A stretch of 64,000 nt of DNA from Sorex araneus (Eukaryota > Chordata > Mammalia > Eulipotyphla > Soricidae): contig NC_073313.1 in assembly GCF_027595985.1 (NCBI RefSeq), forward strand, positions 82,710,494-82,774,493, given 5' to 3'. The notes below the pieces were generated by a model. It saw only the letters and a program-made list of their open reading frames with translations, was not told where the DNA came from and ran no database searches. The first letter of the stretch is position 1; every line of letters starts with the position of its first letter. Position numbers and translations under genes: made by a program. Shown piece by piece: positions 9,351-20,575 of the stretch.

Positions 9351-9530
9351 GGCTTCGAGGCTGGGCCTGACCCCCGCGTGCCCCGCTGCCGCCGCTGCCT
9401 CCGCTGCCGCCCCCGCCCTGCCCGGCCCGGGAGCCAATACACGCGAGATGGACACGAGCCACACGCGAACCAAACGCGAGGCACGCACAGGCGGTGGCAG
9501 CCCCGCGGGTCCTACTCCCCGTGTATTTAA
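9351..9530 (-). promoter_or_regulatory. GC-rich 5' leader with a TATA-like box
   Basis: The sequence upstream of the KMT5A-like ATG is rich in G, C and CpG, which fits a copied 5' UTR of the parent. TTAAATA lies at 9524-9530 on the minus strand, about 175 bp before the ATG. Whether it works as a promoter is unknown. Confidence 0.35.
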
Positions 9531-9589
9531 CTGCGGGTTTTGAACAGGTCGTTAAGACCTAGGTGTTGAGCTCGATATTCTTACCCTGT

Positions 9590-9845
9590 GGTCAACATCT
9601 GAGGACTCAGTCCCCCATGATGGAGAAGCATCTAAGTCACACTTTTCGGCCTCTGAGTGTGATGGATCAACCCATCTATATACCGGGCTGTGATGAATTT
9701 ACCTGAGTGTGGTGAATACCACGAACCACGGACTGTGAAGGCTGTGGGACGAGAGAGAAGGACTGGAAAGGGGCCCTTTTAAAGAGTTTGTAATTTTGGT
9801 GAGTGTGTTTCACCCCCAATAAGCTTTTATTGATCCTAATTACCC
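9590..9845 (-). mobile_element. Possible LTR R/U5 fragment
   Basis: On the minus strand AATAAA (9826-9831) is followed by AGCTTATTGGGGG and CT-rich sequence. It lies beyond the end of the retroviral integrase remnant, where a 3' LTR would be expected if env were lost. There is no second LTR to compare, and no U3 was recognised. Confidence 0.35.
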
Positions 9846-9949
9846 TGGGGGCTAAAGAAGTTCCCAGCAGGACCCTCGGGGTTTAGGCAATACTAAGCCA
9901 GTTGGAATGAGCTGAGGGAAAGAGTATGCCTTCCTAGCAAGGAATACTC

Positions 9950-10420
9950 ATACCGATAATAGATCTTTGTGGATGAAAGGTGTCCCATACTGGTCTCAAG
10001 GGCTCATACCCAAGTCAGGAGATTTGGCAATGCTCTTTCGAAGGAAAGCCAGAGGCAGAACCTGTCACCATTTTTGAGATATTTCCTTACTGAGCTTCCT
10101 GATTGTGTTTACAATATCTTATTTACTCTTCCCACTTTGCTGGATGATTGAGGTCTGTAGACATAGTGTAAGTAATACCTAATTCCTAGAGTTTGGTCCA
10201 CCTGCTGACTTATCTCTGCAGTGAAATAGGGACCATTTTGTATGTATGAGGTAGCCTATATCTGGGAATTCTTTCCTGGAGAAGTGCCTTAGTCACTTCA
10301 TGTGCCTTCTCTGTCCTGGTAGGGAGTGCCTCTATCCATCTGGTAAAGGTATCCACCAGGACTAGCAAGTATTTAAATCCACATTATGAAGGTAATTGAG
10401 TGAAATCTACCGGCCAATCC
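9950..10420 (-). pseudogene. ERV integrase-core remnant
   Basis: The minus-strand translation in broken frames carries an integrase-core-like segment (VDTFTRWIEALP around 10340-10375), followed by patches consistent with the rest of the core. Frameshifts and stops are frequent. The assignment rests on pattern recognition and on its place downstream of RNase H. Confidence 0.65.
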
Positions 10421-10639
10421 TCTCTGGGATGTGAGCCATGCCTTGGTGTACAATTAACTTGGGAAGCTGAGCTCTGCATGGTTTGTTCCAAGCACAGATT
10501 TCACAACTCTGGCACACCTATCCCACGACCTTAGATAATCTCTTCCTCGTAAAGATGGAACAAACAAAACAGATGCAGAATTTGTCCCTGTCTAAATGAC
10601 AGGAGTCAGATGGGCCTTGACACCTTCCACAAGAGAAAT

Positions 10640-11400
10640 TGGTGCGAAGGCCGCACTTCCCTTCCAAAACTAGTCTTCTCTCTCATCATACCCTCTTATT
10701 AATGCCCAAGATAGCTCTTCCTCTGTAGAGGAGGGGCAGCTGTTCCCAGGGTCTGGTTGAGGGACGAAGGCCAAGGCTGTGCTCACTGACTGTCTTTTTG
10801 GCTGCTGTTTTGGCTTCCTGATCTGCCTTTTATTTCCTAATGCCACTTGACAGTTGTCTCCTTGATGACCCCTGCAATGCATAACTGCAACCCTTGTAGG
10901 CAGATGCACAGCATTAAGTAGTTTAAATATCTAAGCACCATACTTTGTAAGGCTTTCTTTTACAGTAAAAATACCTTTTTCATGGCTGGAATACAGGAGA
11001 CACACAACAGAGTTGGGTTCTATCCCTGGCACAGCTGAGTGCAGAGCCAGGAGTAAGCCCAGAGCACCATCAGGTGTAGCCCTAAAACAAAATTTTGGAG
11101 GGGCTGGAGTGAGAGCACAGCAGGTAGGGCGCTTGCCTTGCACGTGGCCGACCCGGGTTCGATCCCCAGCATCCCATATGGTCCCCTGAGTACCTCCAGG
11201 GGTAATTCCTGAATGCAGAGCCAGGAGTGACCTCTGTGCATCGCTGGGTGTGACCCAAAAAGCAAAAAAAAAACAACCAAAATTTTGGAAAAAACCCTTT
11301 CTTTCCAATTGGCAGCTTGGGCATGCAATACCAAAAAGGCATACATGGAGTCTGTGTAAACATGGACTAACTTACCTTCACTGACCTCCAAGGCAGTAAG
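10640..11400 (-). pseudogene. ERV RNase H remnant, split by a SINE
   Basis: A YTDS motif at about 11347-11358 (minus) marks an RNase H active-site strand. After an inserted SINE and older repeat debris, a CRGHQ-type segment (about 10860-10880) marks the C-terminal part before integrase. Reading frames are disrupted. Confidence 0.65.
11100..11277 (+). mobile_element. tRNA-derived SINE
   Basis: A full-length sense copy flanked by a 12-bp duplication, CAAAATTTTGGA (11088-11099 and 11278-11289). It is inserted in the retroviral RNase H region. Confidence 0.92.
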
Positions 11401-12049
11401 TCAGGGCTATGGGATCAGCAAATTGAGTCAAATATCCTGGGGCAAAGTGTCATTCCACCAGTGCAGGGGTGGTAACTACTGCATATCAGGAATTATGGAT
11501 GTCTTGTTCTACAAAGAAAGTGCCATCTGTAAATGGAGGTTTGGGTTTTCCAATGGATTACAGAACAAATTAGGCCTACTGGCAGATGTCTGCTCCAGGA
11601 TTTGGAGCTAAAAGTGCTCTAACTGTGTAGAGCATCCTGGCATAGATAATAAAAGTTACTGGGTTTAAGATTTCTCTAAAAGAAGAGTGTGATACCTAAG
11701 GACCGAGCTGTCAGTAATCCAAAGGTTGCCCTTGTTTTCAGGAGTGGCATTATTTAATGAAGGGTGTATATGAATAAGGAGGTCCCTCCCAAAATTAATT
11801 TATAGACCTCCTGTGCCAACAAAGCCATGGCAACTACTGCTCTCAGGCAGCCAGGCCGTCCTGCTGTGACCATATCTAGCATTTTACTACAATAACAACC
11901 AGTAGCTTCTCTGTGCCTAAGAACTGAGTTAAGATTCCCACAGCTATGCCTAAACTTTCAGAAACATGCAGCCAGAAGGGCTAAAAGACCGTGACAAAGC
12001 TAGAGGCCCGGCCTGTGTTTCAGGCTTGAAAGGCAGTCTCATGTTCTGT

Positions 12050-12412
12050 CCCCCAAAGAGTTGGGTGTTGTCCACATCCTTCCAACATTCATAAAGGTAC
12101 GATAATTGGCCATATTTATAATCCATAATTGATAATGTTCTGTTAGTCCCAGAAAGACTTGGAGTTGACTCTTGGTTGTGGATGTGGGAATGTCAAATAT
12201 AGTCTGAATTCTCTTTGGTCTTAAAGTCCTGGTTTCTGGAGTTAAAAAATTATTCCCAGATACTTAACTTTTTTAATTGAGCTAAACTTTACTCCTAATA
12301 ACCTAATATGCCCTAGATGCAAGAAAATTAAGGGTCTTAACTGTATTTTCTTGTGACTCCTATTCATAGGGAAGCAGGTAAACAGATCATCCACATATTA
12401 AAAGATTTTCCC
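12050..12412 (-). pseudogene. ERV reverse transcriptase remnant with YVDD
   Basis: The catalytic YVDD motif is encoded on the minus strand at 12386-12397, followed by a VKYLG-type segment near 12260. The frame is broken. The matching upstream RT part resumes at 13533 beyond the inserted L1-derived element. Confidence 0.75.
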
Positions 12413-13524
12413 CGACCCTCTGCGCCTAAAGACTTTGATTCCAGAAGCCAAACACATTCGAGCAACCAGCGCAGCTTCTTATAGCAATGCACTGGGACTG
12501 TGAACTGGGCTACAACTCCGTGCTGCCCAGGGGTGGATCTTTCCTTCCCACCCCATCTTCCCGGACGGAAAATGGCGGCAGCAGCAGCATACACATGGCA
12601 GGAGCCATCTTCTAAGACTCCTAACCCAGAGGTATACGATTTTTACACTTGGGGCTCCTAGGGAATCATGGAAAGTGGGTGTAACCGGCACACCCTTGGC
12701 CCAGATAAATTTGGAGCTGCTGAGAGTGAAATGGACCCTCTGCGCCTAAAGACTTTGATTCCAGAGACTTCTTACAGCAGTGCAATGGGACTGTGAGCTG
12801 GGCTATGCAATTTCTGGAAGAATTTTCCCTGGACTTTATACAGAAATCCAAAATTTCTGTATAAAATTATAGACTTAACATCTATAATTGTCAGCAATGT
12901 GAAACGGTTTCTTTTTAACAGGTCTGACTTGGGGGGGGACTCCAAATAATAACAGTGAATTTTTGTTGAAATACTGAAGGTTATTAAAGTAGCATCCATT
13001 TCTCTGGACTGTGAACTAAGCAACAGACCCACGCCGGCCAAGAAGAGGAAATAATCTCTTTCCTGGTTGTTTCCCATTTTCAGGGAGAAACGCGGTGTGG
13101 CATCCACCATACTATGAGGCGCGGGAAGGGGGATGAGGGGGAAAATAAAGGAAAAAGAAAAAGGAAAAAAAAAGTTATGTACTTGGAGCAGTGGGGCTAC
13201 ATATCTCTTCATTCTCAGCAATGGAAGACTAATTATCAAATGCTTCCTTGGTAGTAGAGCTGTCTTTCTTGGGGGGAAACTTCAACAACAATAGTGAGTT
13301 TTGTGTTGAAATATGGAACGTAATCAAGGCAAAGAGAAAATGAAGTGAAATTCATCAGTTATACAGTTGGGGTGGGGGATGGGGGCGGGGGTATACTGGG
13401 GTTTTTGGTGGTGGAATATGGGCACTGGTGAAGGGATGGGTGTTTGAATACTGTATAACTGAGACATAAACCTGAGAACGTTATAAGTTTCCACATGGTG
13501 ATTCAATAAAAATTTTAAAAAAAT
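12413..13524 (+). mobile_element. ORF-less L1-derived element, copy 2
   Basis: It is alignable along its length with 2925-4055: CTCTGCGCCTAAAGACTTTG at 12419 and again near 12738, GAATTTTCCCTGGACTTTAT near 12821, and the same G-rich and CCACATGGTGATT end. GATTTTCCC flanks both sides (12404-12412 and 13525-13533). It lacks the hairpin of copy 1. It splits the retroviral RT, so it inserted after the provirus decayed or integrated. Confidence 0.75.
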
Positions 13525-13532
13525 GATTTTCC

Positions 13533-13750
13533 CTGCTTTTTATTGCAAATCTTCCAAATCTTTTCTAAGAGCTTTCTCAAACAAATGGGAACTGTTCCAA
13601 AAATCTTGGAGAAGTATAGTCCAGGTGAGATGTATGGGCTGCTCCTCCATATCCCACTTAAAGGCAAATAGGAATTGGGAGTCTTCTACTACAGGCATGC
13701 AGAAAAAAATATTCCTTAGACTTAACACTGTAAACCACTGGTTGACGGAG
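13533..13750 (-). pseudogene. ERV reverse transcriptase N-terminal remnant
   Basis: The minus-strand frame contains QWFTVLSLRNIFF, FAFKWD and FEKALRKDLED in the order expected for the fingers and palm of a gammaretrovirus-like RT. It ends exactly at the border of the inserted element, and the polymerase motif continues at 12397. Confidence 0.75.
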
Positions 13751-13934
13751 AAATGTGCCTTAGCAGGTTGTGTAAGGGGGTTCGGGGACATAGCAATAGT
13801 ACAGTGGATTGAACACCTGACTTTCACATGACTGACCAAGGTTGATACCTGACACCACTATCTGATTGGTTACATCCTAAGAGATCATCAAAGTGTGGTT
13901 TAGTGAGACTTTGGAAGACCAGGCATATCTCATA

Positions 13935-14830
13935 TTATCATATATGGGCACATCAGTTGATGCCATCTTCTGCTATGCAAATAAGGTTTGATAATGACCA
14001 ATCACATGATACCTGCCCATATAATGGGTATGTGAAATAGTGCTATGTGCCATTATGCAAAGAACATTTGGAGGACGACCAATCAGATCATACATGCCCT
14101 TATATGGGCATATAAGGGTGACGAACTCCATCTTTATGCAAACAAGGTCTAAAGAATGACCAATGAGATTATTCATGCCCATACATGGACATGAAAGACA
14201 TTATCACTTTCCCTTAAGCAAATAGGGCCTGGAAAATGACCAATCAAATCATACATGCCCTTACATGTATCACTGTATCACTGTCATCTCATTGTTTTTG
14301 GATTTACTCAAGTGGGCACCAGTAACAACTCTATTCCTCCCAGCCCTGAGATTTTACTCATCTTCTTACTCGTCTTTCCCAATGATTGGAGGCTCTTTCA
14401 GGGTCAGGGGAATGAGACCTATCGCTACTGTTTTTGGCATATTGAATAGTGGTATTTAAATTGATGTATTCTGCATTTATGAAAATAAGGTCTGGAGAAG
14501 GACAAATAATATCACACATGTCTTATATGGGCATGTGTGATGATATTATCTGTTCTTGTGTAAATAGGTGTCTGAAGAATGACCAATTACTCCACACGTA
14601 CCATTTGTGGGCATGTAAATTGATGTCCTCTGCCCATTTGCAAATGGTTTGGTGGACAACTAATCAGATGCTCTTATGTTACACAAGCTCTTACTGTGTC
14701 TCTAATGTGATGTTACCTGACCTTATGCAAATAAAGTCTAGATGATGAACAAAGGGATCACATATATAAATTAGAGTGTATAATATGATATATCAGAGAT
14801 CTGGTCCTTTTCTCCTCTTCTGGTCCCTTC
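13935..14830 (+). repeat. Array of ~80-bp units with octamer and CCAAT motifs
   Basis: About eight diverged units. Octamer-like motifs lie at 13975-13982 (ATGCAAAT), 14055-14062, 14136-14143, 14216-14223, near 14478 and 14558, 14638-14645 and 14725-14732 (ATGCAAAT). CCAAT lies at 13998, 14079, 14160, 14240 and 14583. The spacing is 80-81 bp in the first four. Between them is a near-palindrome of the type TGCCCNTATATGGGCA. A later SINE-like insertion (14271-14450) interrupts the array. It may be an enhancer-like LTR repeat or a minisatellite. Confidence 0.7.
14271..14450 (-). mobile_element. RTE-tailed non-autonomous element fragment
   Basis: Antisense. It starts with TCACTGTATCACTGTCATC (the reverse of the RTE-type AGTGAT tail), then ACTCAAGTGGGCACCAGTAAC, and ends near GTTTTTGGCATATTGAATAG. 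It is inserted in the octamer array. Confidence 0.75.
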
Positions 14831-15600
14831 CCGTCACTTCCTTAGTAATATATGTATCATATTCCCTGCAATATCTGGCAAGGAAAATCCCAAACACTGA
14901 AGAATGGCATGAATAACACTACACTGAGAAAACATAAATATCACAAAGGTAGAGGAAAGGTTCCAGTTGGAGCAAATTCACTTAATCTCAACAAAGATTA
15001 ATTGAGTATTTTATCTATACTAGCAGCCAAAAGGTGGATAATCTAGAACGAACAGAGTACTTGATCTATTTCTGTCATTGGTGCTACCAACCTTGAAATA
15101 ACAGCATCAACTCTCCCTCCACCTTCTTTATCAACCACCATTTAGCCAATCAATCATCTGTCTCTTCCTTTTCATCAATTTCCAGTACTACGGGACTGCA
15201 ATCCATCAATTCAGTCAACTAATAATCCTTTGAATCTGTGATTTATATATAAAAATATGACTTGTGAAATCTTTTAGTGTTGAAGAGAGCAACTAGACAC
15301 TGAAGAATCAAATTTCAGAGAAAGGAGATTACTCTGACCTGGGTTGGTCAAATAAAGCTTGACAAGCATGGCAGCTGAGCTGAGTTTTGAAAGTTGCCCA
15401 GAATTCAGATGTATCCTAAAGAGGGCTTCTCAAGTGAATGGATGAAATGAGCTATAGTACAACAAATGGAATGTCATATTTTGTATCATACAGAGACATT
15501 AGAGCAGAATTATCAACTCTGCACCCTAGAGAGGAGGTGAACCATAAAAAACAGTGACCAAAATTGACTCAGACTGTGTGATCTGAAGATCTAGTTGATC
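14831..15600. other. Unique intergenic sequence
   Basis: No gene or clear repeat recognised over about 770 bp of AT-rich sequence. Confidence 0.5.
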
Positions 15601-16090
15601 GGCCAGAGGAATAGCACAGCGGATAAGGTACTGGCTGTGCACTTGAGTGACCCTGGTTCTAGCCCTGACATTGTATATTGTTCCACAAGCACCTCCAGGA
15701 ATGCATGGGGGGCAGAGAGTAGGTAAGATAGAGAAGAGACCAGTATGACAATAAGATCTGGGGATGATCAGGCTGCACAAGATCTGAGTGTTAAAAGTAG
15801 GTAAAGGGATATTCTTGATAACCTTCCAGTGTCAATAATGCAAACCACAATGCCCAAAAGGAAAGAGAAAGAGAGAGGGAGAGACAGGACACAGAGAAGA
15901 AAACCCCCTGCCATAGAGGCATGCTGGGGGCGGGGGGGTAGGAGTGATGGAGGGGAACCTGGGGATATTGGTGCTGGGAAATGTACACTGGTGGATGCAT
16001 GGGTGAACGGGTGTGTGACTTAAATCTAATAATGAACAGCTTTGTTAGGATCTGTCTATCTCACAATGATTCAATTCAAAATAATTTAAA
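15601..16090 (+). mobile_element. SINE fragment followed by an L1 3' end
   Basis: 15601-15700 has a degenerate SINE head (GGCCAGAGGAATAGCACAGC). From about 15735 the L1 3' UTR pattern follows: AATGCAAACCACAATGCCC, CCTGCCATAGAGGCATG, a G-rich tract near 15927, GGGAAATGTACACTGGTGG and a CAATGATTCAATTCAAAA end. Confidence 0.7.
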
Positions 16091-16735
16091 ATTTTTTTAA
16101 AAAGAAATAAGCCCTGAGAAAAAACTTACACTTAATGTAAAAGGATATGCTGATTAATAGTCTCTTGTATCCAGGGAGGTAGTTATTTATGCTAAAGATA
16201 ACATAATACTGTGTGGGAGAGGAGCAAGTAAAAACCCATATACACAACCTACAAAATCTCATCCTACTAAACCAATCCTGCATGCAGAAATCAGGGCAGC
16301 ATTTTTCTCCATATTGATACATTCAGAGATTTGACAGTTCACCCACACTTCTGTGAAATAACTAAGAAGTGAGTGGAATTATCATCTGGTTTGTTCACCA
16401 AATCTGTCCCAATTTAGATACTATGAACCATGAAACAAATATTCTGCAAGAGACATATGAATGCTGTCTTGGAGGATATTTCCTCTGATGTAGCTGATAT
16501 AAATTAACTCTGTTGGGGAAAAAACAGTGTTGAATATATATATATAATTTGGTACTTCCCTGCCCAGAGGTAAGTTTTTACACCTAGTCTTTGTCTTCAT
16601 GGTAGGCAACAATGTGGAGGAAAGGAATACCAAGAAACCTCCTTCTAGAAATGATCTCTTTGTATTACCATAACCTTATTCACAAGTCCAGTGACCTCTA
16701 CAAGTCTACGAGAAATTTTCTTGGATGAAAATAGG
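16091..16735. other. Unique AT-rich sequence
   Basis: No gene or repeat recognised apart from a short TA microsatellite at about 16537-16548. Confidence 0.5.
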
Positions 16736-16737
16736 TT

Positions 16738-16910
16738 ACAGGGGCCCAAGCATGTAGGACATTGGCCTTGTATGTGGTGGGCCCAAGTTCTACTCTTGGC
16801 ACCCCATTTGGTCCCCCAAGCCCAACAGCGGTGATCCCTGAGCTTAGTGCCAGAAGTAAGCCCTGAGCACCACTGGATGTGGCCCAAAACCAAAAAATAA
16901 AAAGAAATAA
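16738..16910 (+). mobile_element. Degenerate tRNA-derived SINE
   Basis: A diverged sense copy (CAGGGGCCCAAGCATGTAGG to GGATGTGGCCCAAAACC). Confidence 0.65.
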
Positions 16911-16984
16911 AATGGGTCACAAGTGGAAAAAGTTTAAGAAGCCCTGCTCTCACAATAGCCTCTGCTTATTTTTTAATTAAGGCA

Positions 16985-18925
16985 CACTGATTTGCAAAGT
17001 TGTTCCAACACTAATCCCACCATCAATGTCAACTTCTTTACACAAGTGTTCTCAGGTTCCCTCCCATCACTACCACTCCAAGTGTGTCTCCTTAATAGGC
17101 ACACTTTTATGTTTGGTTATTGTAGTTTGAGTCTCCTATTTACAGTGCTCTTGGTTATATGGTTTAAACCGAAACATGTACCACTCCTAGCACTGATGTG
17201 CCCGAGCCCCCTACCCCTGACACTTCCCATCCACCTCTTCTTCCCCTTCCTTTCTTCCCTTCCTTTTCTTCTCATTTCTGTAATGCAGGATCAAAGGTAA
17301 TCTAGGCATTATCCTTGATTATCTTGCATTTGCTGTCATGTTATTTTACATTCCACAAATAAGTGAAATCATTTGTATCTGTTCTTCTGATTTACTTCTA
17401 TTGCCATAATATCCTTTAGTTCTATCCAAATTGCATGATTTCATCATTCCTCACAGTTACATAGTATTCCATTGTGTATGTTTACCATACCTTTGTTATC
17501 TGCTTGTCTGTCATTGGACACTTGGTTTGATTTAATATTCCACCTACTGAAATAAACATTGCAATGAAAAATGGTGTGCATATGTCTTTTTGAATGATAT
17601 TTGTGTTGATTTGTATATTTGTGTCTTTCGGGGTTGATACCAAGAAATGTAATTATTGGGTTCTATGGTAGCTCTATTCTAACTTCTCTGAGAAATCTTC
17701 ATACTTTTTTATATAGGGGTTGAAAAAGCATTTTTACCAGCAGTGGATCCAGGTTCCTTTTTCACCACATCCCCACCAGCACAGATTGTTTTCTTTTTTT
17801 GTCTTTTATGCCATTCTCAATGCTGTGAAATTATATCTCATTATTGTCTTGATTTAGATTTTCCTGATAATAAGTGAAGGTTAGCCATATTTAGTGTGCT
17901 TATTAACCATCTATCTGTTTTCAGAGAAGTGTCTGTTCAGGGCTTGTTCTTGGCTCTGTACTCCTGGATCACTCCTAATGAAGTATCTGAGATAGAACCT
18001 AGGTCAGCATCAAACAGGGAAAGAACCCAACCTGTTGTTCTATCTCTTTAGCCCTTTCTCCCCATTTTAGTGGGGTTTATGGATTTGTTTTTTGGTGGTG
18101 GGCTCTGTGAGTTATTTGTGTATCTTGGATATTAACCTCTTGCACAAGTCCTGAGTACTAATGCGTTTTGACCATTCAGTTGGGTATCTTTCAGTTTTAG
18201 CCCATGTTTCTTCTGCCATATAGAAACTCTTTAATTTGGTTTAGCTCCATTTGTTTATTTATGTTTCTGTTGCCTTTTCCAATGGATCATAGCATTGAAA
18301 ACATCTTTGAGGTTCAAATTTTGTTTTGTTTTTGGGCCATACCTGGCAGTGCTCAGGGGTTACTCTCAGCTCTGTACTCAGAAATTATTCCTGGTGCGGC
18401 CAGGAGTACCATATGGGATACTGGGAATTGAGCCCAGGTTGGCCATGTGCACGGTCCTACAAGCTATACTACTGCTCATGCCCCAAGTCATATCTTAAAG
18501 TGTTCTTATCCATACCTCAAATCTGAATACACCTTTCAGGGTAAAGGACCAAAGGTTGGAGATTTTTTCCCTGTCATTCTGTCATCTTCATGCTTATATA
18601 AATTCATATAAGATCTGTTGTAAATGTTCTTTCCTTTGTATTTTGGATTTTGTTTCTCTCTTACCATTTTAAGTAATTTATATGTCTCTTTGGTTCTTGC
18701 TCTTGGTTTGCACTATGTCTTGGTGTTGTTCTATTAAGGTGAATTTTGTTTAATATCCTTTGGGCTTTTTGTGTGCAGGTATCACTTCAATTATCAGGGA
18801 AGTTTTCAGCAATTATCTGTTCCACTGCACTTTCATCCCCTTTCTTATTTTCCTCTCCTTCATGTTTTCCCATTATTCAAAGATTATTTTTTTATCACTT
18901 GTATAACTTGTCATCCTGTTGATCT
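16985..18925 (-). mobile_element. Old L1 (antisense), interrupted by a SINE
   Basis: Read on the minus strand, this is the classic L1 ORF2 C-terminal and 3' region: the complement of CATAGTATTCCATTGTGTA near 17460, the segment near 17730-17790, and more upstream sequence to about 18920. It is heavily decayed and carries an antisense SINE at 18325-18485. No intact frame remains. Confidence 0.75.
18325..18485 (-). mobile_element. tRNA-derived SINE inside L1
   Basis: A diverged antisense copy: GGGCCATACCTGGCAGTGC to GCTATACTACTGCTCATGCC. Confidence 0.75.
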
Positions 18926-19130
18926 TTGTTTGCTCGAGCGGGTTCAGTAAAGTCTCCATTCATCCCTGTCGCATGCTTGTGTAGCCCAATGGTATCTGCT
19001 CTCTCCAGGAACAGGAAGAGCCTCAAACGGTTTGTTCAGGGTTTTGATGAAGAAGTCTGACCATCTCGTAGGTGGGCATCCACGTGGTCTTTTGACGTCC
19101 TGTGGAATCCAGTCAGTAATAATTTTTCTT
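18926..19130 (-). mobile_element. RTE LINE 3'-end fragment
   Basis: The minus strand encodes, in broken frames, the C-terminal RTE pattern also present at 49220-49430 (WIPQDVKR, PPTRWSDFF). It then continues into GAATGGAGACTTTACTG and CGCTCGAGCAAA, the shared RTE tail. It is a 5'-truncated second copy of the element at 47785-49452. Confidence 0.75.
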
Positions 19131-19194
19131 ATAAATTAAATATTTTATATTTTCTTCTATTCTTTAAAGTTGTTTTGCTATTCTGTGCCTATAG

Positions 19195-19560
19195 TCTCTG
19201 GAAGTGCTAGAAGTTTAAGACAAGCACTTTACTCACTGTATTATCTCTCCAGCCCCATTATATCCAGATTTTTAAAAGTCTTTGACACATAGTTTCCCCT
19301 AACTCTAATTTATAGCAGCAATCTGATTTCTCCTTAATGACTGGGATCTGTCACTGGAGTGAATAAAATAACTCCTCTTGGGGATGGAGGGAGGTTGGGT
19401 CACACCTAAAGGGGCTCAGATACTACTCCAAACTCTGTGCTCATGAGTCACTCCTTTCAATGGTCAGGGGACCAAATGCACTTATGGGGATTGAACCAGG
19501 TCTGCTGCATCTTAAACAAGCACCTTAACCCTTGTCCTGTGTGTTTGGTTCCAGCAGAAT
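19195..19560 (-). mobile_element. SINE fragments (antisense)
   Basis: 19197-19256 carries the head end of an antisense SINE (ACTGTATTATCTCTCCAGCCCC). 19380-19555 is a diverged antisense copy starting GGTTGGGTCACACC. Confidence 0.55.
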
Positions 19561-19849
19561 AGCTATTTTCACCAACTTTCAATGGCATCAGGAGACTGAA
19601 ATGTCCAGATGGAACTCTCAATTTCCTCTTCAGTGGGACCATTTGTAAGATTGCAGGTAAATGCACTCATTGTTTTGGGAGAACTCAAACCAGTAGAGCT
19701 CAAAATTCCTGTCATGGAAAGAGAGCTTCTGGAAGTTTGTTGTTAGGGGGAAATAGTGAACCAAGGATTTCCTACTCCCATCCCTTAATTCCTGGACCCT
19801 TATTTACTAGATCCAAGAGTCACAGCACATTATGGTCTATACCATAAAG

Positions 19850-20575
19850 CATGTGTAATCCCACCAATGACCAACATCCAGAGACTTAAAACCAAGCTCC
19901 CAGAAGAGAACGACACAGAGAGTCTCTTGCCCGAGTGCCTGGCTGTCTTCCCTGGGACCCCTCGAAGTGGGTGGGCTCCAGCTTCCCTCCCCGCCCCGAG
20001 CAGAACTCCTGAGGGTGAAGACCTCTGGAACCTAGCCACAGTCATGCTCAAGGCCCCTCTCCACCTGTTCGGATGAGCCTCATGCATGAAGGAACTAGCA
20101 GAGGAACCCAGGTGTGTGAGACCCGGGGCTGAGACCTCCAAGCCTGCTCGGATCGGGATTGGCCTCTTCCGCCCAGATTTTCCATTTTCCAGTAGCTAGG
20201 CAGTCACACCCAGGGACTGCCCCCGGCGCCCTGTAATCCCACCAACGGCCAACATCCAGAGACTTAAAACCAAGTTCCTGGAAGTGTGACATCTTATAGC
20301 CTAGTTCTCACTCTGGGAGAACCTGGCAAGCTACCGAGAGTTTCCTGCCCACATGGGAGAGCCTCACAAACTCTCCATGGTGTATTCATATGCCAAAACC
20401 AGTAACAATGATGGGTCTCATTCCCTTGACCCTGAAAGAGCCTCCAATGCGGCATCGTTGGGAAGGACGAGTAAAAAGAGGCTTCTAAAATCTCAGGGCT
20501 AGGGCGAATGGAGATGTTACTGAGACCACTCGAGAAAATCGACTATCAACGGGCTGCTGCTGCTAATGATGACCA
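19850..20575 (+). mobile_element. RTE-tailed ~0.7-kb non-autonomous element, copy 2
   Basis: The longest copy of the family. GTAATCCCACCAA...CAACATCCAGAGACTTAAAA occurs twice (19856 and 20233), so a unit of about 375 bp is partly duplicated. It ends with GGGCGAATGGAGATGTTACTG and ATCAACGGGCTGCTGCTGC, equivalent to the RTE tail. It is non-coding. Confidence 0.75.

Larger units (their letters stand above)
9950..13750 (-). mobile_element. Class I (gammaretrovirus-like) endogenous retrovirus, pol remnants
   Basis: Antisense, broken remnants of a pol gene run in the expected order from high to low coordinates: reverse transcriptase (13750-13533, then 12412-12050), RNase H (about 11400-10640) and integrase (about 10420-9950). 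It carries many stops and frameshifts and is further split by an ORF-less L1-derived element (12413-13524) and a SINE (11100-11277). I recognised no gag or env. It is a defective fossil. Confidence 0.75.

Noticed and set aside
9488-9488. Start of the KMT5A-like frame at 9488
   Set aside because: The codon there is GTG, which is not a normal start in nuclear genes of animals. The first in-frame ATG is at 9350.
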